Of a stretch of 64,000 nucleotides of DNA, positions 1-11,643 are shown one piece after another. Origin of the DNA: Talinum fruticosum (Eukaryota > Streptophyta > Magnoliopsida > Caryophyllales > Talinaceae). How positions within the stretch are numbered: position 1 is the first letter of the stretch; every line of letters starts with the position of its first letter. A program made the position numbers and the translations under genes. The stretch is from the NCBI GenBank assembly GCA_021018815.1, contig JAITYX010000136.1, positions 310,001 through 374,000 of the forward strand. The letters run 5' to 3'. The notes below the pieces were generated by a model that saw only the letters and a program-made list of their open reading frames with translations, did no database searches and was not told where the DNA came from.

Positions 1-1495
1 TAACAACAATTTATGCTAAAACATTATTAGAAACATGATCTAGTGATCAAGTTATATAGCCCAAACTTCTTATTTCCATCAGCAATTACTCTTCTAGAAG
101 TAAGGTCCTGTAATATAAACCCTTTAATAGTTTTCTAATAGATAACAAACTATATTTGAAATCGTCTACATACAAAATGTCCTTAATAACAATTTTGGGG
201 GATATACAAATATCATTAGTTATGGTAACATGCTTAAGACCCCCATCAAGTAGTGTAACAAGTATAGGTTACTTTAGTACCCTTCTTGTAAACAAATCCA
301 ACCGAGATGACATATTATCCGATGCTCCTATATTAATTATCCAATATGTATTCATGGATCCATCATAATGCATAAAAGATAAAGCAACTAGTGAGTTACC
401 TGCAAATGAGCCATAACTAGAAGAAGCTCCAGTCCCGTAACCTCCGAAGTTACGCTTGAGTGCCTTTAAAACTTCTTGACAAACAACACTCACTATAGTT
501 GTGCTGAATCTTGATCATCGGGTGGATCATCGGGATGATTGAGATAATTATCTACCTCGGTTGTGGTTAATATAGTGTTGGGGTCTAGAAGTGTCACTTA
601 AGTAGCTAATTTGGACTCATATTTTTTTATACCATTTCCATTCAGTTTAAAACATTTGATCAATGGTATGCCCTTTGATCATACAATGCTTGCAGTACTT
701 GTCATTCTTACCCTTCTTATTGTTGTTTTAAACCCAAATTCACTTTTATCATCTTGCTTGTAAATAACATGTACAACAACTTCAAGATTAATCAGCACAA
801 TGTCCCTCAATGTCTTTTACTTTTCTCATTTTCTTGTTGTTGATTGACATAATAAGCTCTATTTATTGTTAGAAAAGACTCCATTGCAAGAATTTGATTC
901 CGAACAATATCATAATCAAAATGCAATCCCATTAGAAACTGAAACAATTTGTTCCTTGAATCCAGTTCTAATACTCTTATGTAAGTTGCAAGTACAACTT
1001 TTGAATGCAACACAAACATAAATATGAAAATCTTCAACCTCCTGCATTTCATCTCAATTTTTTTCATCTTTGAGTAGTAAATTGAAACATGATCATTGTC
1101 TTGTGCAAGAAGAACAAGATCATGATTTAGTTGAAATATAAAAGATCCATGAGCTTCATATCGTTCCGCTAGCTCATTCTAGAGCTCATTAGCATATTGA
1201 ACATTCTCGAAGCTCTAAGCTAGGACTAGAGCAATCGAGTTCAATAACCAACACCTAACCATGTAGTCGCACCGATAAATTTTTGAAGATCAAATCCTCT
1301 GTTTGGCTTCTTGCATGTTCCATCAATGAAACCGATTTTTAGGCGAGCTCCAAGACCCATTCAAGCATATTTGTTCCAATCGGTCAAATTCTCACCATCG
1401 AATTGCTTGTTTGTAAGCTGCACTCTTGGATTATCGGTGTCGGACACTATACAAGGATCTTCATGAAAATTATGATTCAAATTTGTAACTTCGAG
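1..1495 (-). pseudogene. Ty1/Copia gag-protease relic, cut by window edge
   Basis: Read on the minus strand from about 1495 downward, short blocks match the plant Copia Gag. They run in this order: an N-terminal FDGENLTDWNKY block, GFIDGTCKKP, the UBN2-type stretch ending VSIYYSKMKK (near 1080), then KLFQFLMGLHFDYD and SFLTINRAY (850-970). A CCHC zinc knuckle, YCKHCMIKGHTID, follows near 665-710. The knuckle's last Cys is lost to a one-base frameshift near 660. A protease motif, WIINIGASDNMS, lies near 290-350, where the catalytic Asp of the usual WIIDTGASDHM has become Asn. In-frame stops and frameshifts occur throughout, so this is a dead copy. Integrase and RT, if present, lie beyond the left edge. 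No LTR is visible. The Copia assignment is strong from the domain order; the subfamily is unknown. Confidence 0.85.
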
Positions 1496-1640
1496 GAGCC
1501 ATTTAAAGAAGGCAATCTATTGATCAAGAAAAGAAAAAAAAGATTAAGACTAAGGTGGGAATTGGGAGGGCATGGGGTGGGTATACTCGAACTCATAATT
1601 TACCCAAAGATGACATCACCCAACTCATACTAACCCAAAG

Positions 1641-2861
1641 TGATGGAAAGTGGACAGCCCTAAGCTTTGAGCCGAAAAGCATTCTTCTTGATGAAGCAAA
1701 CGTGCATAAGGATCAACCCGAGAAGCTTGACGTTCTTATAATTATGAGCATGGTGCAAGTTGATCCAGGAGGATGAAAAGCTTAGAATATCATTTTCTAG
1801 TGATCTTATGTTCATAAATAAAGGAATCAAGAAGAATAGATGAGAGGAATCAAGATAGCCACCTAAAACCTCCATGTTGAGGAAAGTGAGTTCGGCTTTG
1901 TCAAGCCGTGGAACATTACCATTTCATGTTCATAGTACATAAATAAATTGGTGCTTAAGTATGGTCGGTCCATATTTCCATATGATGAGACCTAGGCCGG
2001 AAATAGAGCAACAAGAGAAGAAGATTACAAGGAAGTCTAGAAGCATCATGAAATGAGAAGCTTGGGAAAGTGGAAAGAAGCCTCGGCCACATGTTCCCAA
2101 ATTCTCAAATACTTGGCTAGAATTCATCCTAGCTTAACTTGGAGGAGAGGAAAGAATCTTTATGATTTTTGTTTTAATTTTCAGCTTTGTAAAGTGCCAT
2201 TTTGGAGCACTCGTAAATTCAGCATGCATACACCATGTAAAAACACCTTTTGATGAAATATATGAGTTTATACTCGAGCTGGATTGCTAACCCTTTTTGA
2301 ATCTCAATTGTTGTATCCAAGTTGGCTACTTGGTGGTGTTCATTGAGTCCTGTAATCTGCCCGGTGGTGTTTCCGTATCCGGCTGGATTATTGGTGCCCC
2401 TTGGTTCCCTCGGTGGTGTTTCGTATCCGAGATAGAGCCTTGGTTGTATCCCCTCACTTCACCGATCCATATCTCCCAAACCGCTTATCCGTTTCACTCC
2501 AAAGTTCACCCATCTCCAGCCGAGCAAGTCTACTCCATCACCACCAAAAATGGCCTCCATCCAAGAAACCCTCTATCCCCCACCTTTGATTGTTATAGAG
2601 GATATCATCCTGGACAGTCGGCCTAAAACCCTGACTTTCAGCCCTCGGATCAAGGTGTTCCCGGCGACAGAAAAATCCCAAAAAATCCTGGAGCTTCATC
2701 AACCAGTTGAGAAGTTCCACACCAAAAATCAGCTCCAAACTCATCCGTTTGCCCCTCCTTTCACCCATTCTCCCAAGATCACTACCGCGGACCTACAATC
2801 TGTCCGGGTAGCCTTCTTGCGGTTTTCCCCCTTTCTTTTGCTTCCGCCTCACTACACATCA
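1641..2861 (+). repeat. 5' LTR of the gag-only gypsy element
   Basis: The 1221-bp LTR begins TGATGGAAAG and ends CACTACACATCA. It is repeated at 5322-6540 with scattered substitutions and 1-bp indels. The right half has C-rich, coding-like stretches with no recognisable domain. These are LTR sequence, not genes. A diverged relative occurs as a solo LTR at 46359-47545. Confidence 0.95.
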
Positions 2862-2865
2862 TATT

Positions 2866-2878
2866 TGGTATCAAAGCA
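2866..2878 (+). other. Primer binding site (tRNA-Met type)
   Basis: TGGTATCAAAGCA lies 4 bp after the 5' LTR end. It matches the start of the usual plant initiator tRNA-Met primer site, TGGTATCAGAGC, with one change. Its position fixes the LTR end and the element's orientation. Confidence 0.85.
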
Positions 2879-2959
2879 AGTTCTGATCCTTGTGGTGTTT
2901 CATCCATTTCCTCATAAACCCAAAATCCAAAAACAGCCAGCCTTACGAAATTTCCAACC

Positions 2960-4680
2960 ATGAGTGCAAGCATCACTTTAGAAGAGAGGTTTGAAATGTT
3001 AATGAAGGAGAATGAGTATCTCCGCAAGCAGCTTGCGCGTGACATGAAGGCTAAGCGAGATCAACTTAGGAGCAACTCACCTCCTACTCGGTCTATTCCT
3101 AGCCTCCATGAAGATGATGAAGAGAGTAACCCTTTTGCATCCTCGGATAGTGAAAGGAGATCAAGGAGGAGCACTAGGCGTTCAAAACCTCACCAAATGA
3201 CTTTAAAGTTGAAATTCCGAATTTGAAGGGCGCTTACACCCGGATGAGTTTCTTGATTGGTTGAGGACCATGGAAAGAATTTTTGACTACAAGGAGGTCC
3301 CGGATGAGAAGAAGGTCAAGCTTGTGGCCCTCAAGCTTAGAGGTTTTGCCTCTACTTGGTGGGAAAACCTTGTTCATAAACAAGTAAGGGAGAGGAAAGC
3401 TAGAATCAAGAGTTGGGAGAAAATAAGAGCTAAACTCAAGGCCTGGTTTCTACCCCCAACCTATGTCCAATATAGCTACCTCCAACTTCACAACCTTCAA
3501 CAAGGTAGCATAAGTGTAGAAGAGTACACTCGGGAGTTTGAAAGAATGATGATCAAATGTGACCTACAAGAGCATGAGGACCAAACAATTGTAAGATAAC
3601 TTGGTGGTTTAGACGCAAGGTATGCCCAAATTGTAGAGTTGCAACATTTTTCAACATTTGATGAAGTGTGCCATTTAGCACACAAAGTTGAGCAACAAAA
3701 GAAAAGCCGGTTTGTCAAGAAAGAAACTCTCAAACCTTTTCCCCTCAAAGGAATCAACCCTTCTACAAGGGGAGTCCCCAACCTTTGCCACAAAAATCCC
3801 AAACCCTTCAAATCAGCCCCCGGCCATTCCAAACCCAAATCCTCCCAAACCAATGCCTAATCCAAGTGATCCAAGAAGGTGCTTCAAATGCCATGGTTTT
3901 GGGCACATAGCTTCGGAATGCCCAAACTGGCGCATAGTTACTCTAGTTGAGTATCAAGAGCAACTAATGGAGGAAAATGAAACCGAGAGAGAGTTGTATT
4001 TGATGGAGGAGGTAGAGGAAGTTGTTGCAAAGGTGGATGAAGGAAAATTGTTGGTGTTAAGGAGAACCTTGAGCGGATTCAAGGAACCAAAAGAGGAGCA
4101 ACGTGAGACTATCTTCCATACAAGGGGAACGGTACTTGACAAAGTATGCTCAATTATCATTGATGGTGGTAGTTGTGCTAATGTGGCTGCCTCCTTGATG
4201 ATAGAAAAGCTTGGGATTCAAGCTTTGGTCCATCCCCACCCATACAACATCCAATGGCTCAATCAAGGTAAAGGACTTCAAGTTAATTCTTGTTGTCTTC
4301 TTTCATTTAGCATTGGCAAGCACTATCATGATGAGATTTGGTGTGATGTAATTCCTATGGACGCTTGTCATTTACTACTTGGGAGACCTTGGCTTTATGA
4401 CCGGAAGGTAATGCATGACGGCTACAAAAATACCTATACCTTCACTAAGGATGGTAAGAAGATCACCTTGGCTCCTTCACCCCCAAACGAATGTATCAAA
4501 TCAAAACCGCAAAGCTCTTCTCCTCAAACCGACCTATTACTTGTGCTTAGTGAACCACGTCTCAAAGACAAGCAATGTGAGCCTAAGGCCGTCCAAAACT
4601 CACCCTCTCACCATCTTATGACACCGAGAGACTTCCACAAAAATTCCACCCCTCGCCACAACCCCACACACCAAATTTGA
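2960..4680 (+). pseudogene. Ty3/gypsy gag-protease, frameshifted
   Basis: The start at ATG 2960 (MSASITLEERFEML) opens a polar coiled-coil-like N-terminus. The retrotransposon Gag core follows: FLDWLRTMERIFDYKEVP, then ALKLRGFASTWWENL (3246-3370), then the EYTREFERMM region (3520-3550). A CCHC knuckle, CFKCHGFGHIASEC, lies at 3880-3921. An aspartic-protease motif, IIDGGSCANV, has its catalytic Asp codon at 4162; the DGGS form is typical of plant gypsy proteases. The reading frame changes twice between about 3190 and 3235 and again between 3599 and 3688, with a stop at 3597, so this copy cannot make one full Gag-PR. The protein would package element RNA and be processed by its protease. RT is absent downstream. 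Confidence 0.9.
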
Positions 4681-5309
4681 CCTTGTCTTTCCAAACAAAA
4701 ACCCTCCTAGTCCACCACCACAACGAAACTCACAACTCCCAAAAATGGCCATCCCGAATACTATCTTTCCCATCCAACAAGATTGTGATGTTAAAACTTT
4801 GGCGAAGGGCTGAGAAGAGAAGCAAGAAATCCCATGGGACGAATCAAACATTTTGATACTAAGGAAGGGTGGCCGCCTTCATGGCACTGAATTTTGGAGT
4901 TCCTCTTATGATGCACGAGAGCTGTCCGACGTGTTGAGCACCATGGCATGACTATGACCATGTTATGGGAATATCCTTTAAAGTGGAACATGGTAGCTTT
5001 AGAGGATCCAAGGGCGTGTGGAGAACCAATTTTTATGATACCGGAAAGTGTTATTTTTCTTCCCAATAATACTCGGATTTGTGTGCCCCATAATGAAGCT
5101 TTTGTTGACCAAGTCTATCTCTACACCATGAGGATGCTAGAGAAGCATCCATTCTAGCTGAATGTCCAAAACGTGGCCGCGCAATTGGCCGGTTGCACAA
5201 ACACAAAAGGGCCTTCCATCCTCGATTTCACCCCAAGCTTTCACATGTCCAAAATTTTTCCAAACTTGGAAAAGGGTACTTGCGAGAATTTGAGGCCAAA
5301 TTCTTCTCT
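4681..5309 (+). other. Unrecognised 3' internal region of the gypsy element
   Basis: About 0.6 kb lies between the protease and the purine tract, where RT, RNase H and integrase would normally be. One reading stretch, 4948-5157, carries PRACGEPIFMIP and ICVPHNEAFVDQVYL. It looks coding in composition but matches no RT or integrase motif I know. It may be the end of a longer, now broken, element-specific reading frame. Confidence 0.5.
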
Positions 5310-5310
5310 A

Positions 5311-5320
5311 CAAGGGGAGA
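5311..5320 (+). other. Polypurine tract
   Basis: CAAGGGGAGA lies directly before the 3' LTR (one more base, then TGATGG). This is the expected plus-strand primer site and supports the 3' LTR start. Confidence 0.85.
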
Positions 5321-5321
5321 A

Positions 5322-6540
5322 TGATGGAAAGTGGACAGCCCTAAGCTTTGAACCGAAGAGCATTCTTCTTGATGAAGCAAACGTGCATAAGGATTAACCC
5401 GAGAAGCTTGACGTTCTTATAATTATGAGCATGGTGCAAGTTGATCCAGGAGGATGAGAAGCTTAGAATATCATTTTCTAGTGATCTTATGTTCATAAAT
5501 AAAGGAATCAAGAAGAATAGATGAGAGGAATCAAGATAGCCACCTAAAACCTCCATGTTGAAGCAAGTGAGTTCGGCTTTGTCAAACCGTGGAACATTAC
5601 CATTTCATGTTCATAGTACATAAATAAATTGGTGCTTAAGTATGGTCGGTCCATATTTCCATATGATGAGACCTAGGCCAGAAATAGAGCAACAAGAGAA
5701 GAAGATTACAAGGAAGTCTAGAAGCATCATGAAATGAGAAGCTTGGGAAAGTGGAAAGAAGCCTCGACCACATGTTCCCAAATTCTCAAATACTTGGCTA
5801 GAATTCATCCTAGCTTAACTTGGAGGAGAGGAAAGAATCTTTATGATTTTTGTTTTAATTTTCAGCTTTGTAAAGTGCCATTTTGGACCACTATAAATTC
5901 AGCATGCATACACCATGTAAAAACACCTTTTGATGAAATATATGAGTTTATACTCGAGCTGGATTGCTAACCCTTTTGGAATCTCAATTGTTGTATCCAA
6001 GTTGGCTACTTGGTGGTGTTCATTGAGTCCTGTAATCTGCCCGGTGGTGTTTCGTATCCGGCTGGATTATTGGTGCCCCTTGGTTCCCTCGGTGGTGTTT
6101 ACGTATCCGAGATAGAGCCTTGGTTTTATCCCCTCACTTCACCGATCCATATCTCCCAAACCGCTTATCCGTTTCACTCCAAAGTTCACCCATCTCCAGC
6201 CGAGCAAGTCTACTCCATCACCACCAAAAATGGCCTCCATCCAAGAAACCCTCTATCCCCCACCTTTGATTGTTATAGAGGATATCATCCTGGACAGTCG
6301 GCCTGAAACCCTGACTTTCAGCCCTCGGATCAAGGTGTTCCCGGCGACAGAAAAATCCAAAAAAATCCTGGAGCTTCATCAACCAGTTGAGAAGTTCCAC
6401 ACCAAAAATCAGCTCCAAACTCATCCGTTTGCCCCTCCTTTCACCCATTCTCCCAAGATCACTACCGCGGACCTGCAATCTGTCCGGGTAGCCTTCTTGC
6501 GGTTTTCCCCTTTCTTTTGCTTCCGCCTCACTACACATCA
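5322..6540 (+). repeat. 3' LTR of the gag-only gypsy element
   Basis: The 1219-bp partner of the LTR at 1641-2861. It ends ACACATCA and is followed by the duplication CAAAG. Small differences from the 5' copy include a base change in the first 40 bp and 1-bp indels around 6050-6100. Confidence 0.95.
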
Positions 6541-6545
6541 CAAAG

Positions 6546-9123
6546 TCTTCAATAGCCACATGGATATCACCATTGTGGATATTATCCACATGGGTGTTAC
6601 CCATGAATATCCCTAAATTTGTAGTATTAAAAGGGTATGGAATGTGTATACTTATATTTGTGTTTTTTTGGAAAAATAATTAAGAAAGTATGCTCACAAA
6701 TTAATATTGATGAAAAATAAATTAGCACTACAAAAATACGTTTTAATTAAGTTGCATGTATAATTTTTGTTTGTAACATTATTATTGGAGTTTTGATCTA
6801 TGTAAACAAGCATATTGCAATCAATATAATCATTAATATAATAATCATTTAATTACTTCATCAAATCAAATAATTCAAGATAAATAATTAATTATTTATG
6901 TACCACCTTTGAGTTTCACAACTATTTTTATATATATACAATGCTAGGATGTGATTTAAAATTCTATAACTTATTTTTCCATCAACACATACTTAAATTT
7001 TATAAAATTAACAATATCCTAAAAATAACATTAAAATATTAAAATATAATAAGAATTAACACAAATTCAAATAATAGAAATATATAACTGTAAATATAAA
7101 TACAAGTTCTAAAAACCAATTATATGATTTAACATAAAAATTTAATTCAAAGGATTTAAAAAATTGCTATAATTATAATATAGGGAGAAGGAATGGAACT
7201 TATACATAGTATATATGACCCATAATCTTAACTATATGTTTAACACCTCATTGTTAATATTATTTTATCATATGAATAAGTTGAGATATTTGATTAATTA
7301 GATGTATTGTTAAGTTTTATGGTAGGTGCACGTTAATTTTATTCGAAATAATTTTTATTTTGAGGATTAACTAATCAAAAATCATTTTAAATTGTGTCCA
7401 CCAAAATAAACTATTTTTAAAAATATTTTATGTTAGGTATTATATTTATGAAATGAAAGGATGTAAATTAGGACTTACCGTATGGGTTAATACACTAAAA
7501 ATAAAAAATAAATATAGAATGCTAGTAAACAAAATTTGAAAAAAATAACTATATTTTTTGTTCAAATAAATTATGAAAGCAATACAATATAATGTTGAAC
7601 GAATATCAAAACTAAGACCTATTATCTTCAGTATCTTAATCTTAATAACTTAATAATTTCATATTGATAAAAATAAAAATAAAATAGAATGATATTTTAA
7701 CATAATGAGAAAATAGATAAAGTGAAATTAGTCAAATTGATAGACTAACAAATATAGTATATAAACAAACTTCTTTGTTTTTTAATTCATTATTCCATGA
7801 AAATCATGCAATTTCGTAAACAAAGAAAATTAATTCATTATTCCATGAAAATCATGCAGACTCGTAAACAAAGAAAAATAAGATTCGAATCGCCCTAAAT
7901 TATATGTATGTATGAAAATAAAATTAACCTATCAAAAAGATATATAATGTCTATTTTTTGATCAAGAATATAAATAATAAGAATTTTTTTAATTTTAACA
8001 CCTCTAATTTATAGAAAATGTAGTATATGGATGTGTTTTGGCTACATTGAAGAATTAAGTTGATAAAATTTTAAACTATCTTATTTTTCTTGTTTTCTTT
8101 GAAACTTATAAAAAAACTAAAACCAATTGCAGGCACCCCACCCCTCCCCAGCGAAAAACAAAAACAAAAAAAACACTCAATAAAAAAAGCTGAAGAAGCC
8201 TAAACAAGGAGGCAGAAGTATTGCAAGGAGGAAATTGATGATTCAAATCAGAAAGTCATGGTATCATATTAGGTTAATAGAGGAGAGAGAAAGTAGAGAA
8301 GGGATGTCAATAACTTACATAAAAATTGGTAATGTATGAGTGCCTAATTTTAAAGTTTTTATGTAAATGTATTCGATTTGAGAGGATATTGTTGTCTTTT
8401 TAATTATAGTAAATGGGTATGTAGATATGCATGTATCCATTGAATATTCATCATAAATATGGTTATCTTTCCATCATCCACCCGTTATCCATTGTTAGTG
8501 GGTATTACCCATCCAATTTGGGTGGATATGGGTGGTTACCCAACTTATAGATACTAATTACCACCCTTAATGAAGAAATCAAAGAAGGACTAGCAAAGTG
8601 ATCCTATTAAGAATCAAAAATCTGAATCTAACCACAAGGCTGGATCAATTGATGGAACAAATCAATGAAAAAAAATTTGTGTCTATTTTACGGTAGGTAA
8701 CCAATTAATGTCAATTAATTGAAGAACAAAAATTAGGGAAAACCATTCAGGATATTAAAACATGAGAGCTCTAATAGTATGTAGAGATTCGAATCAATTG
8801 ATTGAAGAACAAAGATTAGAGGTAAACGATCTCAGACTATCAAAGCTCCGATACCGTGTGAAGAAATGGTTGAGTTTGAGAGAAAAGAGAGAGAATCTAA
8901 ACAGAGACTTTAGAAAGAGAAATTGATTCTCATTATATGAACAACTATATTAATTAATGTAGAGATAGAATTTACGGAGAGAAATTTATTCTATGGACAA
9001 CTATATTCATTTTGTACAAGAGGAGGATATATATACTCTGCTAAGCTGTACAACTAACCATTATGCTAACAATCTCAATTACTTAACTAATCTTCTAACA
9101 AACTCTCTACTATGACTGAACAA
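6546..9123. other. AT-rich intergenic spacer
   Basis: About 2.6 kb of AT-rich sequence with no supported gene or RNA. It contains a 48-bp tandem duplication (7782-7877). It also has two stretches rich in GGGTATTACCC-type words, near 6560-6610 and 8450-8570. These look like the two ends of a decayed element, but no target-site duplication was found. Confidence 0.6.
7782..7877. repeat. Tandem duplication, 2 x 48 bp
   Basis: Two adjacent copies starting TTAATTCATTATTCC and ending CGTAAACAAAGAAAA differ mainly at ATTT versus GACT in the middle. This is a simple local duplication in non-coding sequence. Confidence 0.9.
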
Positions 9124-10016
9124 CAGGCCGGATTGGGCTGGGCTTGGACTGGCCATGGCTATAAAGGGCCGTGCTGGGTCAGGAAAAAATAATAGGCTGG
9201 GCCAGGTCATGGGTCAGCCGACCCTGACCTGTCCATGACCCGCCCATGACAATTAATCTTTGCCAAATATTAGCCCACAAACTGAGAAAGAAGAATATTG
9301 TTATATAAAATTTCTGAATTTCTTGATAATTAGGGAGGGGAGGGGAGGGGGAGCGAGAAAGAGAGGTGCATAATCTTTAAACGTAGGTATCAGGCATCAA
9401 AGAACGAAGAACAGACAAATAACCATTCATTTGCTTCCTTCGATTCCTCTCAACAGCTATGTGAGTCATCCTCTGATTCACAATTTCCTCCTTGTTCTTC
9501 TTCGTCCTGGGTCTGCACCGTCGTTTCGGTCGCTCAACCTCCGCGGCCGGAGCTCCGCCGTTCTCCTACATTTCGGGCGACGAGGAGTTCAGATTCGACC
9601 GCCATTGTTAACAGTCGTTCAAGCTGGCAGCATCAACAGAGGTAGGGTAATTGTAATCGCAGTAATTACAATTATCCCAGATATGAGTGATGTTACTGCC
9701 GCTAATGGCGTAATTATGATGCCACTCATCGATGATATCTGAAGATTATTGGTTGTTGTTTTCGAGTAAGTAATCAAAAAATGAGGAAGAAGAAGCCCAG
9801 TTTTTCGAGTAATAATGGTATAATAAATCCAAATTTCCATTAGCCCACAAACCTGCGTAGAGAGAGAGAGGAGGTGAGGGTTGACCCGCGTCCGGCCCGT
9901 TATTGACCCATGTCTAACCCTTTTTCTACCTGACCCTTTTGAAAATTAAATGGACTATAATTGTTTTTTGTGACCTTGACCCTGAAAGTTTATAGGGCTC
10001 CCTGCCCATTGGCCTG
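9124..10016. mobile_element. Probable non-autonomous hAT-like element with CAGGCC ends
   Basis: The left end reads CAGGCCGGATTGGGCTGGGC. The right end on the other strand reads CAGGCCAATGGGCAGGGAG, so the two form an imperfect terminal inverted repeat. Subterminal regions are rich in TGACCC/GGGTCA words at both ends. No transposase is present. No clean 8-bp duplication abuts the ends. The middle (9300-9860) is different: it is GC-richer, starts with a G-rich tract, and looks like the 5' part of a host gene. The class is inferred from the CA ends and subterminal style. Confidence 0.55.
9431..9742 (+). other. Possible captured 5' gene fragment inside the hAT-like element
   Basis: An open stretch of 103 codons. 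Its middle ([18 protein letters not shown], then RRGVQIRPPLLTVVQAG) is rich in Arg, Ser and Leu and nearly free of acidic residues, as organelle transit peptides are. I do not recognise the protein. The last third (ITIIPDMSDVTAANGV) looks like read-through of non-coding sequence. It may be the first exon of a nuclear gene for an organelle protein, carried by the element. Confidence that it is coding is low. Confidence 0.3.
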
Positions 10017-11643
10017 CTCTCTGCTAACATAAATAACAAGTAATTATATCAATTACAGAGATAATACTCTCTGCAAAACATGTAAACTAATTCCAGAAAT
10101 ATTGTTTATATAATGATAAACTTGTGCTACTTTTCTCTGCTCTTAGATGGGATTGGTACCATTCCAGTCAATTGGCATGGTACAATTAAGTTTCTGCACT
10201 AATTACTGTAGCAACTTGAGCAGAGGAACATTTGATCGTACATCAGATTGGATGATGATAACCCCTTCTTGTACATGTATTTACCTCTTATTTAACCTAT
10301 GATATGCCTGAATTAAAGTCTTTTTTATCTCCAAAGGGGTGGATTTCTGTGTGTTATCTTCTCTATGTACATTAGCTCGTTCTGTTCTCGCAGAAGCAGA
10401 TCATGGCAAGCTGCTTTTCTCGATCTCCTTCCCTTAATTGCGGTGTTGAGGAACAGTAAGAACCAATAAGCTAAAGCCTGAGTGTCTAACTTTGAGCAAA
10501 ACTTCTCACCTGATTTAGGATGTATTTTGCGGAATTCATCCCTACATAATAAATATCTTGGACCCCTTGTCTCTATGATCTTGTTTGTCATGAAAATAGC
10601 AAGTTTCTGTCATTGTAATCACACCTGATTGTTTTCCACCTGCGATCTTCCCTAGTTATGGATAAAGTCCGCCTATAGAACATTTATGTGAAGATCATAG
10701 TAGTGTGAGAACATAATAATTTCCCTTTTGTTATAAAGTCATCAATTTATGGTGTTCAATTCACAAAGTTCTTGTGCTGTGTGGTCCTTCTCTCCCGAGG
10801 GTGTAGGCATTGTTCGGTCTGTGATTGTTATATCTGCTTACTAGTGCTCAGAATAGATCCTTCACTCACTAATTGCCGGTATACACGTGTAATTTGTTCA
10901 TGTTAGTTCTGCAGGGAACTTTGCAAGCGTTAAAAATTTGAGTTTGACCCCTTTCCCACCCCAAAATAGAGAAAAATGGTACAAACACAATAGCAATAAC
11001 CAATGTGGATCCTGTTCTTGGTGGCGTTTGAAAGATTCTGACTTAGACATTTTTAGCTTTACAAGAAAAGAGACTGATCCTCAGGATGTGACCTAACCCA
11101 TATGTTACATATTGAATTACGATCCTACATTTGAGGATCAAGCCTATATGTCAAACTTTATATAATTGGACATAAATTAATTGAGTGTGCATATGATATA
11201 AATCATGAAATTTCTCCCGAAAATTAAATAATAATGAAATAATTAAATTACAAGTCCATATACATACTTAAAATCATCTATTTTATTAATACAAGATAAC
11301 AATTGCTATTATATTCGAGTCATACTTATCCACAGAGGAGGGACATGTGGAAGACAAAAAGTACTGAATTCTTGCAAACTTTGAGAGTTCACGGGGCAAG
11401 GCCGCAATATACGGCGGGGGAATATTCACAAATCACAGACAATTACAAACACAACAGCAGCAACAGGGTCACATCACTATAATTATTTTTTTTTTTTTGT
11501 TGCGCAAGTGATGTTATATATTATATTGATCGATTGTAATGGAAAAGGAGTGGACGAATAATAGGGAGTGGCACTAAAAATAGTACCGCATTTTGCAGTA
11601 TACTAAGCGAGTTAACACAAAAATTACTGCTATAATCATAATC
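10017..11643. other. Intergenic region, no supported gene; promoter side of the peptide gene
   Basis: No convincing gene. A minus-strand open stretch at 10325-10591 has a short exon-like piece (GDEFRKIHPKS, with AG before and GTGAG after) but matches nothing known. A poly-T run at 11488-11499 and a TATA-like ATATTATATTG near 11517-11528 lie about 120 bp upstream of the secreted-peptide start codon. The TATA-like run is a plausible core promoter. Confidence 0.5.

Larger units (their letters stand above)
1641..6540 (+). mobile_element. Complete non-autonomous Ty3/gypsy LTR retrotransposon (gag-protease only)
   Basis: A 4.9-kb element bounded by two nearly identical LTRs that start TGATGG and end ACATCA. 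It is flanked by a perfect 5-bp target-site duplication CAAAG (1636-1640 and 6541-6545). A tRNA-Met-type primer site follows the 5' LTR, and a purine tract precedes the 3' LTR. The internal region is only about 2.46 kb and encodes Gag with a CCHC knuckle plus a DGGS-type aspartic protease. No reverse transcriptase, RNase H or integrase is present, so the element must have relied on enzymes from a relative. This layout fits the plant TR-GAG class (terminal-repeat retrotransposons with GAG). By eye the LTRs differ at roughly 20 positions in 1.22 kb, so insertion is fairly recent on a plant scale. Confidence 0.95.

Noticed and set aside
2297..2963. Overlapping frames in the gypsy LTR that look like Pro/Ser-rich proteins
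   Set aside because: The same frames occur in both LTRs and lie in the LTR right half. No domain and no conserved frame.
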